Below are positions 8,155-17,280 of a stretch of DNA of 64,000 bases, one piece after another. The stretch covers positions 248,001 through 312,000 of the forward strand of contig JAEYWY010000026.1 in assembly GCA_023428695.1 (NCBI GenBank). The letters are read 5' to 3'. Source of the stretch: Bacteroidota bacterium. Lineage in GTDB: Bacteria; Bacteroidota; Bacteroidia; Cytophagales; Cyclobacteriaceae. Numbering within the stretch: position 1 is the stretch's first letter; each line of letters begins with the position of its first letter. Both the position numbers and the translations under genes were made by a program. Below the pieces are notes generated by a model that saw only the letters and a list, made by a program, of their open reading frames with translations, was not told the DNA's origin and did no database searches.

Positions 8155-9492
8155 TTGGATCTCAGGCTTCAGACATCTTACAAACAAATTCTCGGGATGG
8201 CGATGCCAATCTCCCTGGCAATGCTTGTCCCACAGGTGAATTTTATCACCAACAACATTTTTTTAAGCGGACTGGGTCAACAGGAACTGGCAAGCGCCGG
8301 GATAACCGGAGTCTACTACCTGATATTCGCAGTTATCGGCAACGGCCTCAATAATGGAGTCCAGGCGTTGATTGCCCGTCGGGCCGGACAGAACCTGCCG
8401 CGTGAGATCGGCAGACTCTTCTTTCACGCAGTCTGGATCGCGTTGACAATCGCGGCGGCAGGGATCGCGATTACCTATACGTTCGCGCCGCCACTCCTGA
8501 GGGCAGTCCTTCACAACTCCGAAATCGCGGACCAGGTTATCAGTTTTCTCCTTATTCGCATCTGGGGTCTGCCACTCTTGTACCTGTATATCATGCGGAA
8601 CGCCCTGCTGGTGGGGACGAACAATACACGCCTCCTGGTATGGGGAACGCTTAGCGAGGCCGTTGTAAACATCGTACTTGATTACGGTCTGATATATGGC
8701 AATCTGGGGCTTCCAGAAATTGGTTTCAACGGAGCGGCCTACGCGTCGATCATCGCCGAAGGCACCGGATTGGTTGTTATATATGCGGTCATTCATATCA
8801 AAAAACTGCACCAGTCATTCGCGTTTTTCGAAGACACCCACATTAGCTGGGGCATCTTCAAGACCATACTTGTTTTTTCCTCACCTTTAATTGTGCAGTA
8901 CTCGATAAGCATCGCGAGTTGGGAGTACTTCTACATTTTGATTGAACACCATGGTGATCGGGCTTTGGCTGTATCCAATGCCATGCGCAACTTCTTTGGA
9001 TTGTTCGGCATTTTTTCGTGGTCATTCGCGGCAACGGCGAATGCCATGGTAAGCAATGTCATTGGTCAGGACCGCCGGGAAGAGGTTCTGCCACTCGTAG
9101 GAAAAATTGCAAGACTGAGTTTTGGAATCGGACTTGTAATCTTTTGTGTGCTTAACGTTGTGCCGGGATGGTTCCTTTCCTTCTATGGTCAGGGCGATGA
9201 ATTTAACGCGTATGGTGTGCCTGTCGTGCGCGTTGTTTCGGTCGGACTCCTGTCGATGTCGTTCGGAACAGTGTGGCTGAATGCCGTAACCGGAACCGCG
9301 AACACTCGTGTGAACCTTATCATTGAAGCGATAACCCTTGTGGTATACTGCGTATATGTGTACGTCGTATTGGAGCGTCTGCAAATGCCAATTACATGGG
9401 GCTGGGCATCGGAATGGATTTACTGGGCCAGCATCTTCTTCCTTGCCTGGGGGTATATGCGCTCCGGCAAGTGGAAATCAAAAACAATCTAG
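8155..9492 (+). CDS. MATE-family multidrug/toxin exporter
   Basis: A 445-residue integral membrane protein with about twelve hydrophobic helices in two similar halves, typical of MATE antiporters that expel cationic compounds or metabolites using a Na+ or H+ gradient. Family-like features are the early SLAMLVPQVNFITNNIFLSGLG segment, in which the usual acidic residue position is not obvious, and the repeat pattern GINGAAYAS-like (NGAAYASIIAEG). The start is TTG 8155; an in-frame ATG at 8197 would cut into the first helix. The stop TAG overlaps the stop of the convergent lipoprotein gene by four bases (CTAG). The substrate is unknown. Confidence 0.88.
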   Translation: MDLRLQTSYKQILGMAMPISLAMLVPQVNFITNNIFLSGLGQQELASAGITGVYYLIFAVIGNGLNNGVQALIARRAGQNLPREIGRLFFHAVWIALTIAAAGIAITYTFAPPLLRAVLHNSEIADQVISFLLIRIWGLPLLYLYIMRNALLVGTNNTRLLVWGTLSEAVVNIVLDYGLIYGNLGLPEIGFNGAAYASIIAEGTGLVVIYAVIHIKKLHQSFAFFEDTHISWGIFKTILVFSSPLIVQYSISIASWEYFYILIEHHGDRALAVSNAMRNFFGLFGIFSWSFAATANAMVSNVIGQDRREEVLPLVGKIARLSFGIGLVIFCVLNVVPGWFLSFYGQGDEFNAYGVPVVRVVSVGLLSMSFGTVWLNAVTGTANTRVNLIIEAITLVVYCVYVYVVLERLQMPITWGWASEWIYWASIFFLAWGYMRSGKWKSKTI

Positions 9493-10415
9493 TCTTGAGC
9501 GGCGGCTTTGCCTTTTGAAGATGACGAACCAGAAGCTTTTCTGCCGTAGAAATACAGGAACGTGTCCTTGCCGATATTCTTTTCACTGAGAGTATAGAAT
9601 CCCGAGTGATCAAGTGCCCATGTAAGCGCTTCTCCCTGTGGTTCGAGTTCGTATGGAACTTCTGCAAATTCAGACTTCAGAATCTCTTTCACAGGTTTCG
9701 CAGTCTTACTACTCCAGAAATAGATGTGTTCGTAATTCTTTAGCAGTATGCTTTTCCGATCAGGTGAAACATCACCTCCGACAACTTGTGTGATTGGCAG
9801 TGAGAAGAGTTTTTTCGCAACGAGCGTGTCAGAGGGTTCAGTCGGATTTGCCAGTTCATAAAGCCAAACAGGTTCTTCGCGTTTGGATATCACGAACAAC
9901 GCTTTTGATGCAGGATCTATGAGCAGCGTTTCCGTATCCTTTCGTTTGTCTTCAAGTGAAAAAACAATCTTGTCAATCGACGAGATTTTGATTTCTGATT
10001 GTTCTCCCAACACAGGTTCCTCGAAGCGGTAAATCATTTTGTACTGATAACGCGCGTCGTTGTCGCCAATTTCTCCCACGTAGACATATTGTTTTCCTTC
10101 CTCGGGTCCGGGTCCGATCGTTATGTCCTCCCAATCGCGGTTCACGATACCGTCAAGCCGGCAGGTAAGGAGAATGTTCAGCGACTTATCGATGAGATAA
10201 ACTTCGGGTTCGCCACCACTGTCGTTGTGCGCCCAGAACAAACCGGGATTCCCTACACTCGCTGCGATTCCGGAAACTTCCGACAGTCTTTTATCTTTCA
10301 GGAGAGTCAGTCGTGCTGCTTTTGCAAATTCATTGGTCGGATTTTGGACAGTTACTTTTGAACATCCTGAAAATGCCAGGGAAAGCACCACCCCACAAAT
10401 AGAAATTCTCATCAT
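9489..10415 (-). CDS. Secreted lipoprotein, beta-propeller-like, function unknown
   Basis: A 308-residue protein starting MMRISICGVVLSLAFSGC, an SPII signal with the lipidated Cys at position 18, so it is probably anchored in an outer or inner membrane leaflet. The mature part has repeated short beta-strand patterns (SEVSGIAAS, WAHNDSGGEPEVYLID, DWEDITIGPG, YVYVGEIGDND) like SdiA-regulated/esterase-like phytase-type propellers found in Bacteroidota. The C-terminus is Ser/Lys/Ala-rich and low in complexity. I use the double ATG at 10415/10412 because it gives the signal peptide; upstream codons do not. The upstream DUF3253 frame runs 86 bases into this gene. Enzymatic activity is not established. 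Confidence 0.8.
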   Translation of the reverse strand: MMRISICGVVLSLAFSGCSKVTVQNPTNEFAKAARLTLLKDKRLSEVSGIAASVGNPGLFWAHNDSGGEPEVYLIDKSLNILLTCRLDGIVNRDWEDITIGPGPEEGKQYVYVGEIGDNDARYQYKMIYRFEEPVLGEQSEIKISSIDKIVFSLEDKRKDTETLLIDPASKALFVISKREEPVWLYELANPTEPSDTLVAKKLFSLPITQVVGGDVSPDRKSILLKNYEHIYFWSSKTAKPVKEILKSEFAEVPYELEPQGEALTWALDHSGFYTLSEKNIGKDTFLYFYGRKASGSSSSKGKAAAQD

Positions 10416-10749
10416 GGCGCGCGAATAAAGGGATTTTTCGCGTATTGGAAAACTGAATATTAACAAATGATTTCGGGATTTGAACGGATTCGGAAACGAG
10501 AGGTTGGCCCGCTTTACTAGTTTCCGAGTTTTTCAGTCTTGACAAACTGAACGCTTCCCCCTCCTGATTAGCCGTTATCTTGCCTTCCCTGACAAGCACA
10601 TCGGCAACAAACCACACCTGGTCAACGTGTCGTTGCCAGTTTTCCTGGTCCATTCGTTTGGCAACGTCGGCAGGCCGAAAGCATTTTTCCGGACCTCGCT
10701 CTTCGGCAAGCTTAAGGATTGTTTCTCGGATTTCACTGGCCAGAACCAT
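10330..10749 (-). CDS. DUF3253 protein, C-terminus possibly frameshifted
   Basis: Residues 1-68 match DUF3253, a small winged-helix-like domain (SEIRETILKLAEERGPEKCFRPADVAKRM...VADVLVREGKI). After ANQEGEAF the 70-residue tail looks unlike the family and runs over the lipoprotein start. If one base were added at the five-G run (10557-10561 on the plus strand as CCCCC), the frame would end after about 15 more residues at tandem stops TAG-TAA (10514-10519), a normal family length. Either the tail is real or this is a sequencing error or recent frameshift. The function of DUF3253 is unknown; its fold suggests nucleic-acid binding. Confidence 0.65.
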   Translation of the reverse strand: MVLASEIRETILKLAEERGPEKCFRPADVAKRMDQENWQRHVDQVWFVADVLVREGKITANQEGEAFSLSRLKNSETSKAGQPLVSESVQIPKSFVNIQFSNTRKIPLFARHDENFYLWGGAFPGIFRMFKSNCPKSDQ

Positions 10750-10855
10750 CGTGCGGACAATTGTTCAGTATCCGCAAAAACTTTTGTGCCAGGTTCGCGG
10801 CCGGCGATCTGTTCAATGGGGCGCGACGAACCGTTGCCGACAGGTGCTTAGGGAT

Positions 10856-11332
10856 TCAGAATTGGCGTGACTTCAGGATTTGCCAGACAAGTTCCGGCTC
10901 GTAGCCCTTTTGAAGAGCGAAGTTTGCCAACTTGTCATTTTTGACGAATTGGTCGTCAATGCTCAACTGTGCAGCCTTTTTTTCGAGAATTTCGATGAGA
11001 GCCTCATGATAATCGGATTCGGGCAATTCTGACAGGCCCGATTTGATGCAATACGCTGTCAACCCCCGCTGTTCAAGTTCACGGGTAATCCTGATACGCC
11101 CCCATTTTTTCATGCGGAATTTGCCGCCGGCGAAAGCCTTTGCAAAACGTTCCTCATTGAGGAAACCCTGTGTGATCAGGTCTGCAATAAGTTCATCGAC
11201 CTCCGTCGTGCGCGCGCCAAGCTCAAAGAGTTTTCTCCTTACTTCAGCGTGACAACGTTCCTGGTAGGCGCAATACCGGTAAATCTTTTCTTTTAGTTCG
11301 GGGAGGGTAAACGATTTCGAAGTGTCATTCAC
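10856..11332 (-). CDS. recX: Regulatory protein RecX
   Basis: RecX binds RecA filaments and modulates homologous recombination. The 158-residue protein has three helical repeats with the family signatures YCAYQERCHAEVRRKL, LITQGFLNEERFAKAFAGGKFRMKKWG and KLANFALQKGYEPELVWQIL. Length fits the family. No recA is nearby, as is common in this phylum. A -7-like box TATCTTTA with one mismatch lies just upstream at 11337-11344 on the minus strand. A roughly 100-base gap with no recognisable gene separates it from the DUF3253 gene. Confidence 0.92.
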   Translation of the reverse strand: MNDTSKSFTLPELKEKIYRYCAYQERCHAEVRRKLFELGARTTEVDELIADLITQGFLNEERFAKAFAGGKFRMKKWGRIRITRELEQRGLTAYCIKSGLSELPESDYHEALIEILEKKAAQLSIDDQFVKNDKLANFALQKGYEPELVWQILKSRQF

Positions 11333-11373
11333 ACGGTAAAGATAACAACATCGACGGCGCGGACTGCTACGCG

Positions 11374-11853
11374 TTATTCTTTTACGAGCCCCTTTGTTTT
11401 CAGAATGCTTGATACAAATTTCCGTTCATTCTCGGTATTGAATATTCTGAACGGCCAGTGAATCAACTGTGCCTTGTTAACAAAGAGTACAAAGTGATCC
11501 TTTCCAATTTTAGCCCGTTTGATTTGATCCCATTTGATGGGCATACCTTCACGGGCGTTGATTTTCATGAGAATTTGCTGGCTGTTGATTTCGTAAGTGA
11601 ACTTTTCGAAAAGCAGCTTTCCTTGTTCCAATTGGGTCACCCCATAGAACTGGATGTACCAGAACAATAGGTAGAGACCCAATGCGATGGCCGCCCCGAT
11701 AAACCACCAGATGCTGGCTATCCAGAAATAAAGTGAACAAATTGCAACGACTCCGAGTGCGGCTATCCAGCCTTGTTGTTTTAAGACACTCTTGAAAGCC
11801 AGATTGACATAAGTCTTCTTGTCGAGTTTGTAGTTTTTGGTTCTAACGATCAT
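11374..11853 (-). CDS. YcxB-like membrane protein
   Basis: A 159-residue protein with two adjacent hydrophobic helices at about residues 28-70 (WIAALGVVAICSLYFWIASIWWFIGAAIALGLYLLFWYIQFYG, described here in short) followed by a soluble PH-like C-terminal domain with the pattern SQQILMKINAREGMPIKW and FVLFVNKAQLIHWPFRIF. This is the layout of the YcxB-like family, whose biochemical role is unknown. The gene ends 41 bases before recX in the same direction and begins 7 bases after nadC ends, so nadC, this gene and recX are probably cotranscribed. Confidence 0.72.
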   Translation of the reverse strand: MIVRTKNYKLDKKTYVNLAFKSVLKQQGWIAALGVVAICSLYFWIASIWWFIGAAIALGLYLLFWYIQFYGVTQLEQGKLLFEKFTYEINSQQILMKINAREGMPIKWDQIKRAKIGKDHFVLFVNKAQLIHWPFRIFNTENERKFVSSILKTKGLVKE

Positions 11854-11860
11854 ATATTTT

Positions 11861-12718
11861 TCAAAATGCTTTAAGACTCAGGTCCATACTTGAGACGCTA
11901 TGCGTCAACGCCCCAGCCGAAATGAAATCAACGCCGGACTCAGCCACGTCACGAATTGTTTCTTCGGTGATTCCACCACTCGCTTCAGTAAGAAACTGAC
12001 CATTGATGAGGTCGACGGCGCTTCTCATTTCCACTGGCGACATGTTGTCAAGCATGACGATGTCGACGCCACCGGTGTCGATTACCTGTTGAACTTCAGC
12101 GAGTGAACGCGTTTCAATTTCAATCCTGAGTTTCTTGTTCAGGGTGCGAAGATACTCTTTTGTACGAATGATTGCCGGTCCGATTCCGCCAGCCATGTCG
12201 ATGTGATTGTCTTTCAACATAATCATGTCAAAGAGGCCGATCCGGTGGTTCTCACCGCCACCGATCGCGACCGCCCATTTTTCAGGCAGTCGGAAGTTCG
12301 GAGTGGTCTTCCTTGTGTCGAGGAGCCTGGCTTTGGTGGTGTGGATAAGGGCTGAAAATGCACGCGTTTTTGTAGCAATGGCGCTCATCCGTTGCATGCA
12401 GTTCAGAACGAGACGTTCGGCCGTGAGGATAGACTGCGCGGAACCAGAAACGATAAAAACAACGTCGCCCATGGCAACGGGCTGACCGTCATGGATCTGT
12501 ACCTCGACCTGGAGGCCTGAATCAACATGACGGAAGATCTCGACCGCCATTTCGACGCCAGCGATTATTCCGGGTTGTTTGACCAGGAGTCTGGCTTTGC
12601 TGGCCGCGTCGGGCGGAATAGACGCTAATGTTGAATGATCGCCATCTCCAACGTCTTCTTCAAGCGCGCGACTTATGAAGGTTTTGAGGAATTCCGGTGT
12701 AATGTAGTCAGGCTTCAC
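11861..12718 (-). CDS. nadC: Nicotinate-nucleotide pyrophosphorylase (quinolinate phosphoribosyltransferase)
   Basis: Converts quinolinate and PRPP to nicotinate mononucleotide in de novo NAD synthesis. The 285-residue product has the family N-terminus EEDVGDGDHSTLASIP, the LNCMQRMSAIATKTRAF helix, the active-site RLLDTRKTTPNFR segment, GGGENHRIGLFDMIMLKDNH, and the barrel end DNMSP...EASGGI. I use GTG 12718 (MKPDYITPEFLK); the longer form from TTG 12760 adds 14 unlikely residues. DUF4783, found just upstream in the same direction, is a frequent neighbour in this phylum. No nadA or nadB is present here. Confidence 0.95.
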   Translation of the reverse strand: MKPDYITPEFLKTFISRALEEDVGDGDHSTLASIPPDAASKARLLVKQPGIIAGVEMAVEIFRHVDSGLQVEVQIHDGQPVAMGDVVFIVSGSAQSILTAERLVLNCMQRMSAIATKTRAFSALIHTTKARLLDTRKTTPNFRLPEKWAVAIGGGENHRIGLFDMIMLKDNHIDMAGGIGPAIIRTKEYLRTLNKKLRIEIETRSLAEVQQVIDTGGVDIVMLDNMSPVEMRSAVDLINGQFLTEASGGITEETIRDVAESGVDFISAGALTHSVSSMDLSLKAF

Positions 12719-12783
12719 GCCTGCAAAAATAGAAGAGGAATCGCGCCTCCGTGTGTGCAACTCCTAAAAAGTTTGAGTGACCG

Positions 12784-13176
12784 TCACTCCCGCGTGAATC
12801 GGATGTCGTCCAGGTACTGGGAATTGCCCTGGCTCTTGACTTTCATAAATAGGCGATACGTGTCAACGCCGCTCTTGTACTGGAGAATGGCAAACGGCTG
12901 GCCTCCCTTGGATTTGCCCTGGTGGATGATGTTTACCTCGTTCGGAGGATGCTGCTTAAAAAAGTCCCTGAGCACAAATTCAGCCTGTGCCTTGCTGTAG
13001 GATTGTACATTTCCTTCCAGCGTCACATCAACCGTGCTGTTTAAAAAACGCGATAACTCTTTAGCGCTACCGGCTTTTATCGTCTCCTTCACCTGACTGA
13101 TAACGTCACTCTGGGCAACTGACGCCACATGAACCAGCAGGAGGGCAAAGACAGCCAAAAAAATCTTCAGTTTCAT
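12784..13176 (-). CDS. DUF4783 secreted protein
   Basis: A 130-residue exported protein with a signal peptide (MKLKIFLAVFALLLVHVASVAQ, cleavage likely after VAQ) and a small NTF2-like mature domain: KAGSAKELSRFLNSTVDVTLEG, SKAQAEFVLRDFFKQHPP, then strands ending YLDDIRFTRE. This fits DUF4783, a Bacteroidota family of unknown function. A perfect -7 box lies 20 bases upstream at 13196-13203. Its position before nadC suggests shared transcription, but the biological link is not known. Confidence 0.85.
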   Translation of the reverse strand: MKLKIFLAVFALLLVHVASVAQSDVISQVKETIKAGSAKELSRFLNSTVDVTLEGNVQSYSKAQAEFVLRDFFKQHPPNEVNIIHQGKSKGGQPFAILQYKSGVDTYRLFMKVKSQGNSQYLDDIRFTRE

Positions 13177-13195
13177 AGCAACAATTGGGTGAGGC

Positions 13196-13203
13196 CAAAA
13201 CTA
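13196..13203 (-). promoter_or_regulatory. Bacteroidota -7 box for the DUF4783-nadC genes
   Basis: On the minus strand this reads TAGTTTTG, a perfect TAnnTTTG. A TTTC lies 21 bases upstream, near the -33 position. The leader to the ATG at 13176 would be about 15 bases. Confidence 0.6.
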
Positions 13204-13292
13204 TGCCATAACCGAAAGATAAGAGAAAATAAGCGAGTCTGCCCGCTGCCCGCATCGTTAACACGTAGGGTTTGAAATGGAAAAGCAAAAAA

Positions 13293-13328
13293 TTTGACAA
13301 CCTGATCCTCTAAACGTCCTTATATTTG
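13293..13328 (+). promoter_or_regulatory. Promoter of gpmI
   Basis: TATATTTG at 13321-13328 is a perfect -7 box. A TTTG at 13293-13296 may be the -33 element, although the spacing of 24 is longer than the usual 19-21. The leader to the ATG at 13358 would be about 25 bases. Confidence 0.6.
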
Positions 13329-13357
13329 CGCGCCGCCAAAAAAAGCAATGTAAAGAA

Positions 13358-14884
13358 ATGAATAAAAAAGTCGTTTTAATGATCCTTGATGGCTGGGGAA
13401 TCGCCAAAAACAAGAGTGTTTCGGCCATCGATAAGGCGAACACCCCCTTCGTAGACTCGCTTTATGGCGCGTATTCCAACAGTACCCTCGAGGCGTCCGG
13501 ACTGGCTGTGGGGTTGCCCGCTGGTCAGATGGGAAATTCAGAAGTAGGACACATGAACATCGGTGCAGGTCGTGTGGTTTATCAGGATCTCGTTCGTATA
13601 AACAAGGCTATTGAAGAAAAGGAACTTGACAATAACCCCGTCTTAAACGAAGCATTCGAATACGCCCTGAAGAATAACAAGAATATTCACTTCATGGGCC
13701 TGTTGTCCGATGGTGGCGTTCACTCGCACATCGAGCATTTGAAGGGACTGCTCACCATCGCGCACGAAAAGGGTGTGAAGAACCTTTTTGTCCACGCGTT
13801 TATGGACGGCCGCGATACTGACCCAAAGGCCGGTGCAGCTTACACCCGCGATTTGCTTCAGCATATGGGACGGACCACCGGACAGTTGGCAAGTATCATT
13901 GGCCGTTATTATGCTATGGATCGTGACAAACGATGGGAGCGCGTAAAACTTGCGTATGATCTTCTCGTGAACGGCATCGGAGAACCTGCACAGGATCCGG
14001 TCAGGGCAATTGAAAAATCGTACGAAGCCAACGTGACCGACGAGTTCATCAAGCCGATCGTAATCACGAACAAAGACGGTAAGCCGGTTGCAACGATCAG
14101 CGAAGGCGACGTCGTGCTGTGTTTTAACTTCCGCACCGACCGCGGCCGTCAGATCACGCAGGTATTAACGCAGCAGAATTTTCCTGAAGCCGGAATGCAG
14201 ATTCTGCCTTTGCATTACATCACGCTTACGAACTATGATGATTCGTTCCGGGATGTCAAGGTCATATTTGACAAGGATAACCTTGAAATGACTTTGGGTG
14301 AAGTACTTGCGAAAGCCGGGAAGAAACAGATTCGAATCGCTGAAACAGAAAAATATCCTCACGTAACGTTCTTCTTTTCGGGAGGACGCGAGGAGGCCTT
14401 CGAAGGTGAAAGCAGAATTTTGTGCCCGTCACCAAAGGTTCCCACGTACGACCTCGCTCCTGAAATGAGTGCAAATGAAATCAAGGACAAGATCATTCCT
14501 GAGTTGAACAAGCGCGAAGTTGATTTCGTTTGTTTGAATTTTGCGAATCCCGATATGGTGGGACATACTGGTGTTTTTGAGGCAGCTGTTAAGGCGTGTG
14601 AGACGGTTGACAGCTGTGCCCAACAAGTGGCGCACGCTGCGCTCGCGAACGGATACGCAACCATCATCATCGCCGACCATGGTAATGCTGATATGATGAT
14701 CAACGATGACGGCACACCTAATACTGCGCATACCACGAACCTTGTACCGTGTATTCTCGTTGACCGCGACCTGCGTCCAAGAATGAAGAACGGAAAACTT
14801 GGTGACCTCGCTCCGACAATTCTCACCCTGATGGGTGTCGCTATTCCGAAGCAAATGACCGGTAATGTCCTGTTCGAAGGTTGA
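13358..14884 (+). CDS. gpmI: 2,3-bisphosphoglycerate-independent phosphoglycerate mutase
   Basis: Interconverts 3- and 2-phosphoglycerate in glycolysis using two metal ions. The 508-residue protein starts with the metal-binding LMILDGWG, has the phospho-serine motif GNSEVGHMNIGAGR near residue 62, the FMDGRDTDP loop, LCFNFRTDRGRQ, and the second metal cluster FANPDMVGHTG and IIADHGNADMM, with TNLVPCILV near the end. Length and order match the family. The next gene starts inside its last 20 bases, so the two are probably translationally coupled. Confidence 0.97.
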   Translation: MNKKVVLMILDGWGIAKNKSVSAIDKANTPFVDSLYGAYSNSTLEASGLAVGLPAGQMGNSEVGHMNIGAGRVVYQDLVRINKAIEEKELDNNPVLNEAFEYALKNNKNIHFMGLLSDGGVHSHIEHLKGLLTIAHEKGVKNLFVHAFMDGRDTDPKAGAAYTRDLLQHMGRTTGQLASIIGRYYAMDRDKRWERVKLAYDLLVNGIGEPAQDPVRAIEKSYEANVTDEFIKPIVITNKDGKPVATISEGDVVLCFNFRTDRGRQITQVLTQQNFPEAGMQILPLHYITLTNYDDSFRDVKVIFDKDNLEMTLGEVLAKAGKKQIRIAETEKYPHVTFFFSGGREEAFEGESRILCPSPKVPTYDLAPEMSANEIKDKIIPELNKREVDFVCLNFANPDMVGHTGVFEAAVKACETVDSCAQQVAHAALANGYATIIIADHGNADMMINDDGTPNTAHTTNLVPCILVDRDLRPRMKNGKLGDLAPTILTLMGVAIPKQMTGNVLFEG

Positions 14885-15491
14885 GCGTAGTTTTTTCCGA
14901 CACGTCACCGCTATACGCATCGCGCTGGTGCTCTGGGTGGTCTTCACGGGATGTGAAGATCCTGGGAAAACAACGACAACGATCTTCAGCGTCGATAGTC
15001 TGGTTTCGGCGCATACCGGCTATCTCCGTACGGCCAATGCGACTCTGACAAAGGTTGCCTTTATAGGTAACGAAAAGTCAGAGGAGAAATTCAAACCCGA
15101 CAGTTTGCAATGGGAGGAGGAGATGCGGATTTTCCGCCATCTTGATGTGATTAACAAACCAGTATACCGCGATGTCTACAGGGTAACAACTTCAGCAGAC
15201 AAAAACAGTAATCTAACAGTACGTCGATATGCCGCGACCGTCGACGACGCGCCGGTGACACAATTCAGCATCTACTATCTGGATCATCTGACCCGGATCA
15301 AGCGCGTCGAGGCGCGGTATGAAGAGCGGAATGTTATGTTCTCCGCGAGACGCGATCTGGTGCTTGAGTTCGGAGAAAAAGAGAGAAAGCCTTACTTGTC
15401 GGCGTATAGCGTCAAGGGTGGCCAGAAAATGTTGTTGGGCGATACGGTGCAGTATATAATAAACGGCAGGATTTCACTTCCTGCAGATTAG
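14865..15491 (+). CDS. Putative lipoprotein of unknown function
   Basis: A 208-residue protein whose N-terminus IALVLWVVFTGC is an SPII lipobox with Cys at about position 30; the true start may be later than the ATG at 14865. The mature part has alternating strands (HLDVINKPVYRDVYRVTTS, APVTQFSIYYLDHLTRIKRVEARY) and no catalytic motif I recognise. It overlaps gpmI by 20 bases and ends one base before the ABC exporter gene, so it is in one transcript with both. It may assist the exporter, but that is only positional. Confidence 0.72.
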   Translation: MSCSKVERSFFRHVTAIRIALVLWVVFTGCEDPGKTTTTIFSVDSLVSAHTGYLRTANATLTKVAFIGNEKSEEKFKPDSLQWEEEMRIFRHLDVINKPVYRDVYRVTTSADKNSNLTVRRYAATVDDAPVTQFSIYYLDHLTRIKRVEARYEERNVMFSARRDLVLEFGEKERKPYLSAYSVKGGQKMLLGDTVQYIINGRISLPAD

Positions 15492-15492
15492 T

Positions 15493-17280
15493 ATGGCAAA
15501 GCGAAAGAGGAAAGAAGAGCGTGAGAAGCAGGACAAAAGACCGCTTAACAAGGCAGGCCTGCGGAAGCTCGCGCAACTGTTCGGCTATATGTTGCCATAC
15601 AAATGGCTCTTTATCCTCGGGTTGGCGTCCCTGTTCGTTTCCACCTTCACGATACTTGCCTTCCCAAGGCTCGCTGGCGAAATGGTCAGCGTCTCTGAGG
15701 GGAAAGGCGAATATTTCAAGTCGATCGACGATGTCGCAATCACCCTCGTCATCGTTTTGTTATTGCAGGGTTTATTCGCCTTCATACGCGTGTATTCGTT
15801 TTCAATCGTTACGGAAAAAGGAATTGCTGACCTGAGACGAAACGTTTTCCAAAAGATACTCTGGCTTCCCGTTTCCTTTTTCGACAGCCGGCGAGTTGGT
15901 GAGTTGATGAGTCGTGTTACGTCCGACGTGGCGACCCTGCAGGACACATTCAGCTTTACCCTCGCCGAATGTCTTCGACAGGTCCTTACGTTGGTTTTTG
16001 GGACTGCGTACTTATTCTACTTCGCGCCCCAACTCACCATCTTCATGTTACTGACGTTTCCCGTAATTATTGTCTCAGCGATTTTGTTTGGGAAGTTCAT
16101 ACGGCGACTTTCCAAGAGAACCCAGGACAAACTCGCCGAGTCTAACGTGATTACTGAAGAATCATTTCAATCTATATCGGTGGTAAAGGCGTTTACAAAT
16201 GAAGCATTCGAGATAGCAAGATATGGGCGCGCTATTGGTGAAACAGTCTCCGTTGCGTTGAAGACTGCGCGCTACCGCGCGCTTTTTGTTTCCTTTATCA
16301 TCCTCGCCATATTCGGCGCCATTGTGGCTGTAGGGTGGTATGGTGCCAGACTGGTGGCAAGTGGAACCTTCGATGCGGGTGAACTGCTTGCCTTTGTTAT
16401 TTATACATTCATCATTGGATTCAGTATTTCCGGTCTGGGCGAAATCTACGCGCAGCTGCAGCGGTCGGTTGGGTCGTCGGAACGAGTACTCGACATTCTC
16501 GAACAGAACGACGAGTCTCACGAATACTCCGGGCCGCGAAAAGTGCTCGGACAAATCAATTTCGAGAATGTACGTTTTGCGTACCCCACGCGTCCGGAGA
16601 TTGAAGTGCTGCGGGGCTTGAACTTTTCGATTCAGCCCGGCGAAAAGATCGCACTCGTCGGTCAAAGCGGCGCCGGCAAGTCGACAATTCTAAATCTTCT
16701 GATGCGGTTCTACGATGTAAAAGGCGGTATCGTCCGCGTTGACGGAAATGACGTGAGAATGATGGAATTGCGCGCCTATCGCGAGAACCTTGGCATTGTC
16801 CCGCAGGAAGTAATTCTGTTCGGCGGAACCATATACGAAAACATTGCTTACGGGAAACCGGGCGCCTCCGATCAGGAAATCCGCGACGCCGCGGTAAAAG
16901 CAAACGCACTGGAGTTTATCGAATCGTTTCCGGACGGGTTTCAAACCGTCGTTGGTGAAAGGGGAGTCAAGCTATCCGGTGGGCAACGGCAGCGCATTGC
17001 AATCGCCCGTGCGATTTTGAAGGACCCGGCGATACTCGTTTTGGACGAAGCTACGAGCTCGCTGGACGCAAAGTCTGAGTCGCTGGTACAGCAGGCACTC
17101 GAGAAACTTATGGAAGGCCGGACGTCAATCGTAATTGCTCACCGACTGAGTACCATAAAAAAAGTTGACCGCATCTTCGTAATCCAGGACGGCCAGATAG
17201 CAGAAGCGGGCTCGCATGCGGAGTTGAGCCTGACCGACAATGGAATTTATAGTAATTTGCTGAAACTTCAGTTACAGTGA
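15493..17280 (+). CDS. ABC exporter, MsbA-type (fused membrane and ATPase domains)
   Basis: A 595-residue half-transporter: six membrane helices in residues about 35-330, then an ATP-binding domain with Walker A GQSGAGKS, Q-loop, signature LSGGQRQR, Walker B ILVLDEATSS with the catalytic Glu, and the switch His in IAHRLST. All motifs are canonical, so it probably works as a homodimer that exports lipids or drugs. The N-terminus is very basic (KRKRKEEREKQDKR). Its TGA stop overlaps the ATG of the Fur-family gene by one base. The preceding lipoprotein gene is one base away. Confidence 0.9.
   Translation: MAKRKRKEEREKQDKRPLNKAGLRKLAQLFGYMLPYKWLFILGLASLFVSTFTILAFPRLAGEMVSVSEGKGEYFKSIDDVAITLVIVLLLQGLFAFIRVYSFSIVTEKGIADLRRNVFQKILWLPVSFFDSRRVGELMSRVTSDVATLQDTFSFTLAECLRQVLTLVFGTAYLFYFAPQLTIFMLLTFPVIIVSAILFGKFIRRLSKRTQDKLAESNVITEESFQSISVVKAFTNEAFEIARYGRAIGETVSVALKTARYRALFVSFIILAIFGAIVAVGWYGARLVASGTFDAGELLAFVIYTFIIGFSISGLGEIYAQLQRSVGSSERVLDILEQNDESHEYSGPRKVLGQINFENVRFAYPTRPEIEVLRGLNFSIQPGEKIALVGQSGAGKSTILNLLMRFYDVKGGIVRVDGNDVRMMELRAYRENLGIVPQEVILFGGTIYENIAYGKPGASDQEIRDAAVKANALEFIESFPDGFQTVVGERGVKLSGGQRQRIAIARAILKDPAILVLDEATSSLDAKSESLVQQALEKLMEGRTSIVIAHRLSTIKKVDRIFVIQDGQIAEAGSHAELSLTDNGIYSNLLKLQLQ

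Noticed and set aside
10750..10855. Short plus-strand frames in the gap between the DUF3253 gene and recX
   Set aside because: They run antisense through real genes, have no family features and show no start context.
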